The notes below the pieces were generated by a model. The model saw only the letters and a program-made list of their open reading frames with translations. It made no database searches and had not been told where the DNA came from. Below, one piece after another: positions 1-8,550 of a stretch of DNA of 45,750 nucleotides. Within the stretch, counting starts at the first letter, position 1, and each line of letters starts with the position of its first letter. Source of the DNA: Eubacteriales bacterium (GTDB taxonomy: Bacteria; Bacillota; Clostridia; Lachnospirales; Lachnospiraceae). Where the stretch lies: assembly GCA_030531555.1 (NCBI GenBank), contig JAUNNI010000017.1, positions 1-45,750 on the forward strand. Direction: 5' to 3'. Position numbers and translations under genes: made by a program.

Positions 1-2506
1 TTTGTGTTAAATAAAGATACATCTTTTTGCTTCGAAGTTTTCCAGTTTCATCTGCAGACTCAATGATTTCTTTCCAATTTTTAGACTCATCTTTAATATT
101 TTTGTATAAGTCAAGCAATTGGCTCTTGCGTGATGCTTTTCTTCCTTTATCACCCTTTTCATCATCATGCCTTGTCATTTCAATGAATACTCGATCTGGA
201 GCTTCTCCCATTAACTTTTCAACTTCTTTGATGATACCTAGTGTTTGCCATATCATTTTTTTAACTGGTGCAGAGAAATAATATTCATCCAACATATCTA
301 TCATCGCATCTTTTAATGATGAGAATGCCTTATCTTCTTTTTCTTTCAATTCGGATGCATATGTAAATCGATCAGAAAGAAGTTCCATTAGATTACAGTT
401 CGTTTCCCACAATGCCTGCTTAATGGACATGATTTCTCCTGTTTCTTTATTACATCCTTGAAGTAATAGAAATTCTTTTGATAATCTTCCCCAGTCTTTG
501 AATTTCATTCCTGTAATTCTTTTCAGCTGTGCTTCTGTTATTTCAGGATAATGTTCTTTTATGTTTTCAATTAACAACTCTTTGGAATCACCATACACAG
601 TACACCAGAAAATAATATCCTCTGTTCTCTTCTTTCCATAATCTGTGTCGATTTCTTCCCCAAAAATAGTTTGGAATTTTCCATAGGAAGTTAAAGAACT
701 ATTGATATTAATATCAATACCACTTATTTGACTCTCTTCAATTATCAATCCTCTGGATTCTAGATATTTGGCCAGTTTTTTCTTAGTTACTTTTTTTCCT
801 TTTTTGAATAATGTATTGTAAATATCTTGCTTTAATTCAACAGTAATTTTTTCATTATCAATCTTTAGATTATTGATTTCATTTAATACACAATACGATT
901 CATAAAGCAAAGAAGTTTTTGGTAGTACTCGTTCCCCATTAATATAAGTGCACATACGAACCATATTTGAAATAAACTGTTCCGAAGTCTTTTTCATATC
1001 GATTTTATCTTTAATATTCCAAGGAAGAACCTGTCCTTTTTCTTTTCGTACAACCCAACCATTTCCACCATTTTTTTTGCTATTTTCAGAAACTGGTCCG
1101 ACATAATATGGAACTTGGAATGTGAATATTTTTAAAATACGATCCGCAACAGAAAGACCACTTTCATCCACATCATTAAGGAATGGCAGATACTCTTTTG
1201 CATTCTTTAAAATTGCCTTCATTTCTTTTTCATGAACTTGATAAGGAATTACACCGTTAGATGGACTAAGCTGTTTAGGCATAAATCTCTCAATTTCTAT
1301 CTCATGAAGTACATATGTCACTCTTTCATCACTTTTAGGCATTTTATCAACAATTTTCTTTGTTGTTGCATAGAAATCATCTCTCTTACGTCCTTTCATA
1401 TTGCGTCTATGTTTTGAATTCTCATCTTCAGAATATAACTTGTCATGACTCACAGAATTCACATAGGCACTATATGACCCATTTTCCTCACTTCGGAACA
1501 TTTTGTTATATTGTTCCTCTGTTCCATACTCTTTCATTAATTTCTTCAGAATTTTTAAATCCTTCCCATGTTTCTCATAATCTTCTATACGAGCTTCGGA
1601 AAGATAATCAAATCCTCGAAGTATACCAGATAATGATCCAATATCATATACTTGTTTCATAGCGGTAACAATGTCAAAAAGATCATCTCCAATTGCAGCA
1701 TGAATAGAAGGTTCTTTTTCATCATATCCAAATGATGAAAATTCAATATCTATTTTTTCTGTTAATTCTTCTAAGCCAAAGAGTACCTTTGCATCTCCCT
1801 TTAATCCACATATGGTTTTGACAAATGCCATTTCTCTTTTCTGTTTTTTGGATATTCCAAAAAGTTCTGCTAATTTTTCTGCCTTTGCACTTTTAGAATA
1901 ATCCCTCTTGCTTAAAATCAACTCAATTTCTGAGGCATCCACTTGTGGAAAACAAAGTTCTAATTCTTTGTCGAGTAATTCAGTAAAATTATAATATGCC
2001 TCAGTCATGTTCATATTTCCTTCAGAAGAAGTACCTGCATTTAAAAAATGACCTCGATGCTTATACATATTTAATAACGCTAAGAATACTTCCCTCACAT
2101 CGTGGGGTTCCTTGCTATGTATTAATTCTTTACGAAGATGGAATATTGTAGGATATTTTTCAAAATATTCTTTATCTGCAAACAATGCATTTGATGTTTT
2201 TACAGAATCATCTTTGTCTTCTAAATGATATTTACTATTCTCTAATCGAGCATAAAAATTAGGATCCACTGCTTCGATTGCATCCGCAAAATAGTTCTTC
2301 AATAACCCTATTCGTACTTGTTCACGCTGACGTCTTCTTCTACTTACTCGAAAAGTTCTTCTTTCTGCGGAGGTTTTAGCTTCTTCGAACTCCCTTACTC
2401 CCCACAAATCCTTTCCTTTTTTCCGAATTAATCTATATTCTTCATCGGTAACTGCCCATCCTACAGTGCTTGTTCCCATATCTAATCCTAAATAATATTT
2501 TCCCAT
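1..2506 (-). CDS. cas9: CRISPR-associated endonuclease Cas9, type II-A-like, N-terminal 835 codons (3' end outside window)
   Basis: RNA-guided DNA endonuclease of a type II CRISPR system. Translating leftward from the ATG at 2504-2506 gives 835 codons with no stop, running off the window edge. The start has GGAGG 8 nt upstream. Seen directly: RuvC-I motif GLDMGTSTVGWAV (about residues 6-18), an Arg-rich bridge helix (RRTFRVSRRRRQ, about 48-60), a recognition lobe, a stretch ending in GNGWVVRKEKG...PWN near residue 490, and RuvC-II with DRVFIEMTR, its acidic Glu near residue 776. The last visible residues fall just before the expected HNH domain; HNH, RuvC-III and the PAM-interacting domain are off-window. 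RuvC-II sits close to its place in SpCas9 (E762), so a full length near 1.3-1.4 thousand residues is inferred. The gene looks AT-richer than its neighbours, compatible with transfer. A tracrRNA gene lies directly upstream in the opposite direction. Confidence 0.96.
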   Translation of the reverse strand, partial: MGKYYLGLDMGTSTVGWAVTDEEYRLIRKKGKDLWGVREFEEAKTSAERRTFRVSRRRRQREQVRIGLLKNYFADAIEAVDPNFYARLENSKYHLEDKDDSVKTSNALFADKEYFEKYPTIFHLRKELIHSKEPHDVREVFLALLNMYKHRGHFLNAGTSSEGNMNMTEAYYNFTELLDKELELCFPQVDASEIELILSKRDYSKSAKAEKLAELFGISKKQKREMAFVKTICGLKGDAKVLFGLEELTEKIDIEFSSFGYDEKEPSIHAAIGDDLFDIVTAMKQVYDIGSLSGILRGFDYLSEARIEDYEKHGKDLKILKKLMKEYGTEEQYNKMFRSEENGSYSAYVNSVSHDKLYSEDENSKHRRNMKGRKRDDFYATTKKIVDKMPKSDERVTYVLHEIEIERFMPKQLSPSNGVIPYQVHEKEMKAILKNAKEYLPFLNDVDESGLSVADRILKIFTFQVPYYVGPVSENSKKNGGNGWVVRKEKGQVLPWNIKDKIDMKKTSEQFISNMVRMCTYINGERVLPKTSLLYESYCVLNEINNLKIDNEKITVELKQDIYNTLFKKGKKVTKKKLAKYLESRGLIIEESQISGIDININSSLTSYGKFQTIFGEEIDTDYGKKRTEDIIFWCTVYGDSKELLIENIKEHYPEITEAQLKRITGMKFKDWGRLSKEFLLLQGCNKETGEIMSIKQALWETNCNLMELLSDRFTYASELKEKEDKAFSSLKDAMIDMLDEYYFSAPVKKMIWQTLGIIKEVEKLMGEAPDRVFIEMTRHDDEKGDKGRKASRKSQLLDLYKNIKDESKNWKEIIESADETGKLRSKKMYLYLTQ

Positions 2507-2528
2507 CTCAATTTCCTCCGAAATAATT

Positions 2529-2556
2529 TGTATATTTATTCATTGACGTTGTACAA
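2529..2556 (-). promoter_or_regulatory. Predicted cas9 promoter
   Basis: On the minus strand TTGTAC (2551-2556) and TATACA (2529-2534) are separated by 16 nt and point toward cas9, whose start is 23 nt beyond the -10. It physically interleaves with the divergent tracrRNA promoter. This is a consensus match by eye only. Confidence 0.5.
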
Positions 2557-2571
2557 AAATAATGCTATCCT
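2543..2571 (+). promoter_or_regulatory. Predicted tracrRNA promoter
   Basis: TTGACG (2543-2548), a 17-nt spacer and TATCCT (2566-2571) predict a start near 2578, just before the anti-repeat. The -35 lies between the two boxes of the divergent cas9 promoter, so the two polymerases would compete for the same DNA. Confidence 0.6.
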
Positions 2572-2577
2572 TTAAGA

Positions 2578-2680
2578 GAATTAACAAGGCGAGTTCAAAT
2601 AAGGTTTATCCGACATCGTCATTAAGACGCTACATGGTGTAGCATTCAAAGTCATGAGTTATCATGGCTTTTCTTTTTTG
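2578..2680 (+). ncRNA. tracrRNA of the type II CRISPR system
   Basis: This is the trans-activating RNA that pairs with crRNA repeats and loads Cas9. The anti-repeat ends in GGCGAGTTCAAATAAGG, the typical anti-repeat/nexus transition (compare AAGTTAAAATAAGG in S. pyogenes), followed by TTTATCCG. Three hairpins follow: CGTC-ATTAA-GACG (2617-2629), GCTACA-TGG-TGTAGC (2629-2643, sharing one base with the first) and GTCATGA-GTTA-TCATGGC (2651-2668), then a T-rich tract (2669-2679). Size is about 100 nt. The anti-repeat predicts a CRISPR repeat beginning near GTTTGAACTCGCC. The position upstream of and divergent from cas9 fits type II-A loci. The exact 5' end is inferred from the promoter. Confidence 0.85.
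2651..2679 (+). terminator. Rho-independent terminator ending the tracrRNA
   Basis: A 7-bp stem (one G-T pair), a GTTA loop and the tail TTTTCTTTTTT form both the last tracrRNA hairpin and its terminator. Confidence 0.8.
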
Positions 2681-2761
2681 TAATTATAGCACATTTCTCT
2701 GTCCCATAATTGTCACTCTGAATCTTGTTTAAACTATTTAAATAAACTATTATATGCAAAA

Positions 2762-2799
2762 ACACCCTATGTTCTATGCTCCCACATTACATAAGGTGT
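2762..2799 (-). terminator. Terminator after the small zinc-ribbon gene
   Basis: Inverted repeat ACACCCTATGT (2762-2772) / ACATAAGGTGT (2789-2799), 11 bp with one G-T pair. Read leftward the stem is followed by TTTTTGC, so it most likely ends the leftward transcript. The rightward tail CTTTATT is weaker. Confidence 0.65.
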
Positions 2800-2829
2800 C
2801 TTTATTCAAAAATAATACTTTATCCACAT

Positions 2830-3063
2830 TTATCCCAAATCTGCGTGTGGTTTTCCACAATTTGGACAAAAGTTAGTACGAAATGTGGTTCCACATTCAC
2901 AAACACATTCTTTTCGTTCTTTTTTTGGTGGAGCCGCTGTAACATTTTCATCCTCAACAATCGTTGCCATACCACTTCCTGTTGTCATCGTCACCCAGCT
3001 ACTATCTACCTCTTCCGGTTTCAATAAAGGGTTAATTACTCCCATAGTATCTTTTTCATTCAT
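2830..3063 (-). CDS. Small zinc-ribbon protein, 77 aa, function unknown
   Basis: The start is set at MNEKDTMG because AGAGGAGG lies 7 nt upstream; an in-frame ATG eight codons earlier has no such site. The N-terminal half is acidic and low in structure (KPEEVDSSWVTM), and the C-terminus carries a four-Cys cluster (CECG...CPNCGKPH) that resembles a zinc ribbon, giving probable Zn binding. There is no signal peptide or membrane segment. It has its own downstream terminator. cutC lies about 70 nt upstream on the same strand, so the two may be cotranscribed. I recognise no specific family; roles in protein or nucleic-acid binding are possible but unsupported. Confidence 0.7.
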   Translation of the reverse strand: MNEKDTMGVINPLLKPEEVDSSWVTMTTGSGMATIVEDENVTAAPPKKERKECVCECGTTFRTNFCPNCGKPHADLG

Positions 3064-3132
3064 CGCGCGCCTCCTCTTCTGTATCACATTTCATCGCTTC
3101 TCATGCTACATCCTGTTCTAGCATCTACCGTT

Positions 3133-3918
3133 TTATATTTTTTCCACGCTCTCCACGAACGCTTTCACATCCTCCGCATGGGTAATCTTGAAAACATCTT
3201 CTGGTGGATAGATTTCTTTTCCATCTGGTCCTGCCACGCTACCACCAAAATAAATCTCTTCATTTCCATCACAACTTCTGTCATAATGTTCCCGACTCAT
3301 AGCTGCATGAAGCATATCTACTCCAGATTGTTGCAAAACCCACTTGGTATTATCTGCAGTAATTCCACAGCCAGGGAGAATTTCGATGCGTCCATTGGCG
3401 TACTCTACCATTTCTCGAATCGTGTCGATGCCTTCAGGTACCGTCGGCTTCTTTCCACTGGTGAGGATTCTTGTGATTCCAAGTTCGATCAGTATATCCA
3501 AGGCTTCTTTCCAGTCTGGGACCACATCGATGGCACGATGGAAAACTGCCGGGTGATCTCCGATTACTTCCATCATTTTCTGGCAACGTTCCCTGTCCAC
3601 TCTTCCATCTTCATGTAAAAAACCAAAAACGATGCCATCTGCACCATGCTCCAAAAGCAGTTTTGCATCTTCTAACATAACCTGAAATTCTGTCTCGGTA
3701 TAACAGAATCCGCCTTCTCTTGGGCGCACCATACACATCACCGGAAAGTCAGGTGCCACTTTTTTCACGGTTCGCAATGCACCGATAGTTGGAGTGATAC
3801 CACCCAAAAACAAATTGGAATTCAATTCCACACGATCCGCACCACCACGCCATGCTGCAATAGCATCCTCAGCACTTCCACAACATATTTCAATGATTAC
3901 TTTCTTATTTTCTTCCAT
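3133..3918 (-). CDS. cutC: CutC family protein (copper homeostasis protein CutC)
   Basis: The TIM-barrel CutC family was originally linked to copper tolerance; its actual biochemical role is unclear. The 261-residue product matches the usual size. Visible family features are the opening VIIEICCGSAEDAIAAWRGGADRVELN, the LGGITPT segment, the VMVRPR-type strand (CMVRPREGGF), FHRAIDVVPD and the LPGCGIT segment. The start is placed at MEENKKVII because GGAGG lies 8 nt upstream, although the frame stays open 15 codons further. No other copper gene (CopA, CopZ, CsoR) is adjacent, so context does not support a copper-specific role. Family assignment is firm; function is uncertain. Confidence 0.9.
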   Translation of the reverse strand: MEENKKVIIEICCGSAEDAIAAWRGGADRVELNSNLFLGGITPTIGALRTVKKVAPDFPVMCMVRPREGGFCYTETEFQVMLEDAKLLLEHGADGIVFGFLHEDGRVDRERCQKMMEVIGDHPAVFHRAIDVVPDWKEALDILIELGITRILTSGKKPTVPEGIDTIREMVEYANGRIEILPGCGITADNTKWVLQQSGVDMLHAAMSREHYDRSCDGNEEIYFGGSVAGPDGKEIYPPEDVFKITHAEDVKAFVESVEKI

Positions 3919-4054
3919 TTTCCAGGCCTCCATACTATATTTCATTACAATCGATGAAACCAATTCTTCAATTTCTAAGCTTTCCTGTCATTTCCTTTAT
4001 TATATCATCATTTTAGTCTATAATGAAAACAAATGAATCAAGGAGGACATACAT

Positions 4055-4594
4055 ATGGGATGTTTATACTTTGTTCGTCATGGACAGTCAGAATGGAATG
4101 TGGCAGATAAAATCTGTGGTTCCACAGATAGTCCTCTGACCGAATTGGGACACAAGCAGGCGATAGAGACTGGAAAAGCTATATTGGACCAGGGAATCAA
4201 AGCTAATTACATCATTTATTCCCCATTGAGCAGAGCCATGGATACCGCCCTTCACATTTCAGAGATGACGGGAATTCCTGCGAAAGCAGAGCCTCGTATT
4301 ATGGAACAGAATTTTGGTAAATGGGAAGGCACCAGCCCAAGAAATAGCCTGGAATTTCGCAAAGATAAGACCAATTTCATCAACAGCTTTGGAAATGGAG
4401 AATCCATGTTCCGCATGGCACAGCGTATCTACAATGTTATTGACGAGATCATCGCCGATGAAGATCACACTTATATCATGGTTGCCCACAACGGAATCGC
4501 ACGTTTTGTAAATTCTTATTTTCACAATATGGAAAATCAGGAATTTGCTGATTTTTCCGTAAAAAACTGCCAGGTCAACAAGTTTGAGTGGTAA
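4055..4594 (+). CDS. Histidine phosphatase family protein (phosphoglycerate-mutase-like)
   Basis: A 179-residue single-domain member of the histidine phosphatase superfamily. The catalytic signature FVRHGQSEWN is at residues 6-15, with His9 as the predicted phospho-acceptor. The second conserved His is in VAHNGIAR near residue 147. The segment YSPLSRAMDTA matches the usual SPLxRAxxTA substrate-pocket motif. The start follows AAGGAGG with good spacing. It is probably a broad-specificity phosphatase rather than a glycolytic mutase, because it is shorter than dPGM (about 230-250 aa). The substrate is unknown. A -10-like TATAAT lies at 4019-4024. Confidence 0.9.
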   Translation: MGCLYFVRHGQSEWNVADKICGSTDSPLTELGHKQAIETGKAILDQGIKANYIIYSPLSRAMDTALHISEMTGIPAKAEPRIMEQNFGKWEGTSPRNSLEFRKDKTNFINSFGNGESMFRMAQRIYNVIDEIIADEDHTYIMVAHNGIARFVNSYFHNMENQEFADFSVKNCQVNKFEW

Positions 4595-4703
4595 TCTATA
4601 CTATTTAAACACAGATTATCATATATGAAAACTTGTGATAAATCACATCCAATGTTATTCTACGAGTATCGTTTCTACGTATAAATCATTGGAGGTGATT
4701 TTT

Positions 4704-5579
4704 TTGGCTACTTTTTTACAAATTTTACATTACTTTCTCATATACGCTTTCCTGGGTTGGGTAGTTGAAGTTGTCTACCACGTAGTATGTCAGGGTGTGA
4801 TTGTAAACCGCGGTTTCTTAAATGGACCTTTATGCCCAATCTATGGATTTGGTATGTTACTATGTCTGGGACTTTTGCTTCCACTTTCCGATAATTTACT
4901 GATTCTATTCCTGGGTGGTATGTTTCTAACCACATCCATTGAATTATTTGGTGGATGGATTCTGGAAAAGCTCTTCCACATGCGTTGGTGGGATTACTCC
5001 GACCAGCCATATAATCTGCATGGTTATATCTGTCCGAAGTTTTCTTTGGCTTGGGGCGTTGGTGTTGTTTTTGCAGTTCGCATTGTACATACCATCGTTT
5101 ATGATATCAGCCAGCTTATTTTTGCACTTCATTTACAGATCTTTCTTATCCCTGTCTTCGTTCTTTTCTTCATCGACTTGGCAGGAACCATAGCAAGCAT
5201 TTTGAAATTACAGAATGAGCTGAAGCATTTGAGTCATTTAACACGTGAGGTAAGGGCTTTCAGTGATAATCTGACAGACGTCATTGCCAACAAAACATTA
5301 GATACCGAACAGAAAATCGATGCATCCCGAGTACAGGTGGCCCTTGGCCGAGCAGAAGGCAAAGAGTACATTAACCGACGCAGACAAGAACTGGAAAAGG
5401 AAATCCTGGATCGAAAGAGCAAAATTCAGCAGATTGGTGCTAAAATGCATGCTCATAAATTCTTTGGTTATGGACGAATTCTGGAAGCTTATCCACATAT
5501 GAAATTGGGCAAAACAGGTGTGAATCTCAAGGAAACTGTTGATATGTTGACAGAAGCATTTGAAAAAATGAATTTTTAA
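4704..5579 (+). CDS. Putative ABC-transporter permease-like membrane protein (PF06541 / CmpB type)
   Basis: The N-terminal half is very hydrophobic with four to five predicted membrane segments and motifs typical of PF06541: FLGWVVEVVYH, RGFLNGPLCPIYGFG, ELFGGWILEKLF and WWDYSDQPYNLHGYICPKFSLAWG. The C-terminal ~120 residues are hydrophilic and probably coiled coil (RRQELEKEILDRKSKIQQ). I chose the TTG at 4704 because GGAGGTGA lies immediately upstream and the preceding in-frame residues from 4635 look like leader; this gives 291 aa. The family name is a domain label only: no ATPase is nearby and the substrate is unknown. Its stop overlaps that of the convergent MATE gene by 4 nt. Confidence 0.8.
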   Translation: MATFLQILHYFLIYAFLGWVVEVVYHVVCQGVIVNRGFLNGPLCPIYGFGMLLCLGLLLPLSDNLLILFLGGMFLTTSIELFGGWILEKLFHMRWWDYSDQPYNLHGYICPKFSLAWGVGVVFAVRIVHTIVYDISQLIFALHLQIFLIPVFVLFFIDLAGTIASILKLQNELKHLSHLTREVRAFSDNLTDVIANKTLDTEQKIDASRVQVALGRAEGKEYINRRRQELEKEILDRKSKIQQIGAKMHAHKFFGYGRILEAYPHMKLGKTGVNLKETVDMLTEAFEKMNF

Positions 5580-6940
5580 GCATCTTCTTTCGGCAAGCGC
5601 TTTAAGTACCACATCAACATAATCACAGATGGAATGATGCTGATCACATAGGATAATGGCTGTGCCTCCTGGATGCCGGCAAGCCCTCTCACATTTGCTA
5701 AGATCACAAGAAGTGGAATGAATAATACCCCACTTCGAAGGGAGGACATGATGGAAGCTTGCAATCGGTAACCGGTACTTTGCAGCATCATTTCCACCAC
5801 TGTGCCAAATGGCATAAATGCCAATGACGCAATATGAAGATTGAGGGCACGGATTCCAATGCGGATTACTTCCGGATCATCTCGGAAGAGGGCAATCAAG
5901 GTATTGGCGTTCAATAATACTCCCACGCAAGCACACAGAATCAATACTTCGGACATGATTCCTGTATGCAAAGCCGCTTTTCGAACGCGGGAATACTTCT
6001 TTGCCCCATAATTAAAGGCACTGATTGGCTGAAAGCCCTGACCGATTCCCAGAGCAAATGAGAAGACAAACATGGCAATTCTGGAAACGATACTCATGGC
6101 TGCCACCGCTGCATCTCCATAGAGACCAGCTTCTTTGTTCAAAATCATGGTTGCCACACTGGCCAGAGCCTGGCGAATCAAACTTGGAAAACCAGTGGCG
6201 CAGATATCCCCTATGAGAGCTGGAGAAAGGGATACATTTGCCAGAGACAACTTGGACTGGGTTTTTCCGATGATAAAAATACTAAGCAGGATAAAAAAGC
6301 TAATGTACTGACTGAGTGCTGTGGATAAGCCCGCACCGGCAATTCCCATGTTAAAACGGAACATGAAAATCGGGTCACCAGCCATGTTCAAGATGGATCC
6401 AGCCAGCATACCAATCATGCCGAGGGAAGCTTTTCCTTCATAACGAAGCATATTGTTCATCACAAAGCTACACATGGTAGCTGGCGCCGCAATCAGGATA
6501 TATGTAATATAGGTTTTGGCATATGGGGCGATGGTCTTGGTACTACCAAGCAAATAAACCAGCGGATTGATGAATAAGATTCCCAAAATCAGGATCACGA
6601 TACCGCAGGCGAAGGCGCAGAAGAAACCTGTGGAAGCCGTGCGACTGGCACCCTCATAATCTTTCTGCCCTAATTTTCTCGATAAAATACTTCCGGAACC
6701 CTGTCCAAACATGAAGGCCAGAGCCTGAAGAATGGCCATGAAACCGAATACAACTCCAACCGCTCCACTGGCACTGGTACCCAGCTGACCAACGAAAGCA
6801 GTATCTACCATGTTATAGATACTGGTAATCAGCATGCTTATGATGGTCGGAATGGATAAAGTGACAATCAGTTTGGGAACCGGGGTTTCCGTCATTTTTT
6901 TATATTGTGCTTCTCTTTTTGAATTGTTCTCCTGAGACAT
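5576..6940 (-). CDS. MATE family efflux transporter
   Basis: A 454-residue multi-antiporter with about 12 predicted membrane helices. Family marks include the opening TPVPKLIVTLSIPTIISMLI, the NMVDTAFVGQLG motif after the first helix, and pseudo-symmetric halves with AFNYGAKKYSRVRKA at the start of the second half (compare the QNxGAgxy motif). It likely exports a cationic drug or metabolite by Na+ or H+ exchange. The start is supported by AAAGGAG 6 nt upstream. A TTGACA-17-TAAAAT promoter lies 60-100 nt upstream. The 3' end overlaps the convergent neighbour. The substrate cannot be read from sequence. Confidence 0.93.
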   Translation of the reverse strand: MSQENNSKREAQYKKMTETPVPKLIVTLSIPTIISMLITSIYNMVDTAFVGQLGTSASGAVGVVFGFMAILQALAFMFGQGSGSILSRKLGQKDYEGASRTASTGFFCAFACGIVILILGILFINPLVYLLGSTKTIAPYAKTYITYILIAAPATMCSFVMNNMLRYEGKASLGMIGMLAGSILNMAGDPIFMFRFNMGIAGAGLSTALSQYISFFILLSIFIIGKTQSKLSLANVSLSPALIGDICATGFPSLIRQALASVATMILNKEAGLYGDAAVAAMSIVSRIAMFVFSFALGIGQGFQPISAFNYGAKKYSRVRKAALHTGIMSEVLILCACVGVLLNANTLIALFRDDPEVIRIGIRALNLHIASLAFMPFGTVVEMMLQSTGYRLQASIMSSLRSGVLFIPLLVILANVRGLAGIQEAQPLSYVISIIPSVIMLMWYLKRLPKEDA

Positions 6941-7010
6941 AGAATCTCCTTTCTGAATAACATGGCTTAATTTTCAACCCATATTCTCATTTTCTAATAC
7001 TCTTATTATC

Positions 7011-7039
7011 ATTTTACTATTCTACATTTATTTTGTCAA
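7011..7039 (-). promoter_or_regulatory. Predicted promoter of the MATE gene at 5576-6940
   Basis: On the minus strand TTGACA (7034-7039), a 17-nt spacer and TAAAAT (7011-7016) give a near-consensus sigma-A promoter and a leader of about 65 nt. The rest of 6941-7218 is AT-rich and I see no gene in it. Confidence 0.75.
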
Positions 7040-7154
7040 AATGAAGTCTATCATATCCAATCTCATCTATAAAAAATAATCATTGAATTTTATTATATAT
7101 TCCTTCCTGTCAAACTATCTGAATTTATTATATAAATATTGTTTACTCCTTACA

Positions 7155-7183
7155 TTGAGAAAAATTTCCATTTCTTCTATATT
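7155..7183 (+). promoter_or_regulatory. Predicted promoter of the GH32 gene
   Basis: TTGAGA (7155-7160), a 17-nt spacer and TATATT (7178-7183). The predicted start near 7190 gives a leader of about 30 nt ahead of AGGAGG and the ATG at 7219. No clear sugar-repressor palindrome was identified. Confidence 0.7.
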
Positions 7184-7218
7184 AAACTACTGTAAAAATA
7201 CTAGGAGGAACTCTTTTC

Positions 7219-8550
7219 ATGGATACTTTACATTTAAAAGCACCAGGAAGTTGGTTAAATGATCCAAATGGATTCATCTATTATAAAGGACAATATCATT
7301 TATTCTATCAGCATTTCCCATTTGCAACCCGCTGGGGAACCATGCATTGGGGTCATGCAGTCAGTGACGATTTAGTCCATTGGGAGCACCTTGGCGTTGC
7401 GATCTTCCCAACCAAACATTTCGATAAAGACGGTATTTTCTCTGGAAGTGCCTTGGAAGTCGACGGAGATATGTATCTCTACTACACTGGCGTAAAATAC
7501 TATGCCTCCGAAGCGGATAACTGTCATATTTCCCTCAATGACGTATATGAATGTAACCAGGCAATGATTACATCGAAAGACGGCATTCATTTTAACAATT
7601 ATGATGACAAAAAGCTTCTCATCCCTGTAATTTACGATGATAACATCGCTTACTATAATCACACCCGCGATCCAAAATTATGGAAAGATGGCGACACTTA
7701 CTATATGGTTCTTGGCAGCACCTACAAGATGGAAATTGGCCGTATCATTGTTTGCACAAGTAAGGATGCCATTCATTGGGATATCCGTACCGTGAAAGAA
7801 GACAAGAAATTTGGTCGTATCTTAGAGTGTCCGGACTACTTCGAAGTAAATGGTCAGCAGCTTCTTCTTATCTCCCCAATGTATATTGTTCCAGAGAGCG
7901 AAGGTTACACTGCCCAATCCATGATTGGAACCGTAGAATTCGACCCGGAAAGCTGTGAATTCAAAAAACTTGGGGATTTTGAGTTTATCGATCACGGAAG
8001 AGATATCTACGCAACCCAGAGTTGTGTCGACGAAGAAGGACGCCGCGTCATGGTTGTATGGGTTCGTATGCCAAAAGACGCAGAAAATCCATGGGAAGAA
8101 AAGCCTTGGAACGGAATGATGTGCATCCCAAGAGTCATTGACTACATAGACGATACCGTTTATTACCGCATCCATCCAAATGTAATGAAATACTTCAACA
8201 AGAAGTTAAGCTCCGAAGAAGTAAAAACCTTCCATGCCAACCAGAAGGATCCATGGATGATGCAAACTACGATTACAAACGGTCAGAAACTGAACATTGC
8301 TGGTTTCAAGCTTTGGATGGAAGACGATGCCATCCATACTGACCGAAGCGATGTTTTTGTGGAAGACACCAACCTTCACAAGACCTTCGCATTACCTGCT
8401 TACGCAAAAGAATACAAACTCACCATCATCGTAGAGCCAAATGTCATTGAGGTTTATGTTGATGATGGAAAACATGTCCTCACCAACACGGTATACGATT
8501 TGAAAGATATCCTTACCGGAGAAGTGGGAGAAATCTATATTGGCGAATAA
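7219..8550 (+). CDS. Glycoside hydrolase family 32 protein (beta-fructosidase / sucrose-6-phosphate hydrolase type)
   Basis: Hydrolyses beta-fructosidic bonds in sucrose, sucrose-6-phosphate or fructo-oligosaccharides. GH32 motifs are in order: WLNDPNG at 12-18 (Asp15, nucleophile), FSGSA at 74-78, TRDPKLW at 149-155 (Asp151, transition-state stabiliser) and ECPD at 203-206 (Glu203, acid/base). A five-bladed propeller is expected to about residue 300, followed by a C-terminal beta-sandwich. There is no signal peptide, so the enzyme is intracellular. Length 443 aa is slightly short for the family. It stands alone: no PTS, sugar permease or fructokinase adjoins it, so the substrate must be imported by something encoded elsewhere. 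The start follows AGGAGGAAC. Confidence 0.94.
   Translation: MDTLHLKAPGSWLNDPNGFIYYKGQYHLFYQHFPFATRWGTMHWGHAVSDDLVHWEHLGVAIFPTKHFDKDGIFSGSALEVDGDMYLYYTGVKYYASEADNCHISLNDVYECNQAMITSKDGIHFNNYDDKKLLIPVIYDDNIAYYNHTRDPKLWKDGDTYYMVLGSTYKMEIGRIIVCTSKDAIHWDIRTVKEDKKFGRILECPDYFEVNGQQLLLISPMYIVPESEGYTAQSMIGTVEFDPESCEFKKLGDFEFIDHGRDIYATQSCVDEEGRRVMVVWVRMPKDAENPWEEKPWNGMMCIPRVIDYIDDTVYYRIHPNVMKYFNKKLSSEEVKTFHANQKDPWMMQTTITNGQKLNIAGFKLWMEDDAIHTDRSDVFVEDTNLHKTFALPAYAKEYKLTIIVEPNVIEVYVDDGKHVLTNTVYDLKDILTGEVGEIYIGE

Noticed and set aside
27-281. Rightward open frames within 1-1662
   Set aside because: They lie antisense to the uninterrupted cas9 frame and have no ribosome binding site or family-like sequence.
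1-2830. A CRISPR array beside cas9
   Set aside because: No regularly spaced direct repeats and no second copy of the predicted repeat sequence occur in the window.
3103-3618. A 171-codon rightward frame
   Set aside because: It is the antisense of cutC, with composition typical of a shadow.
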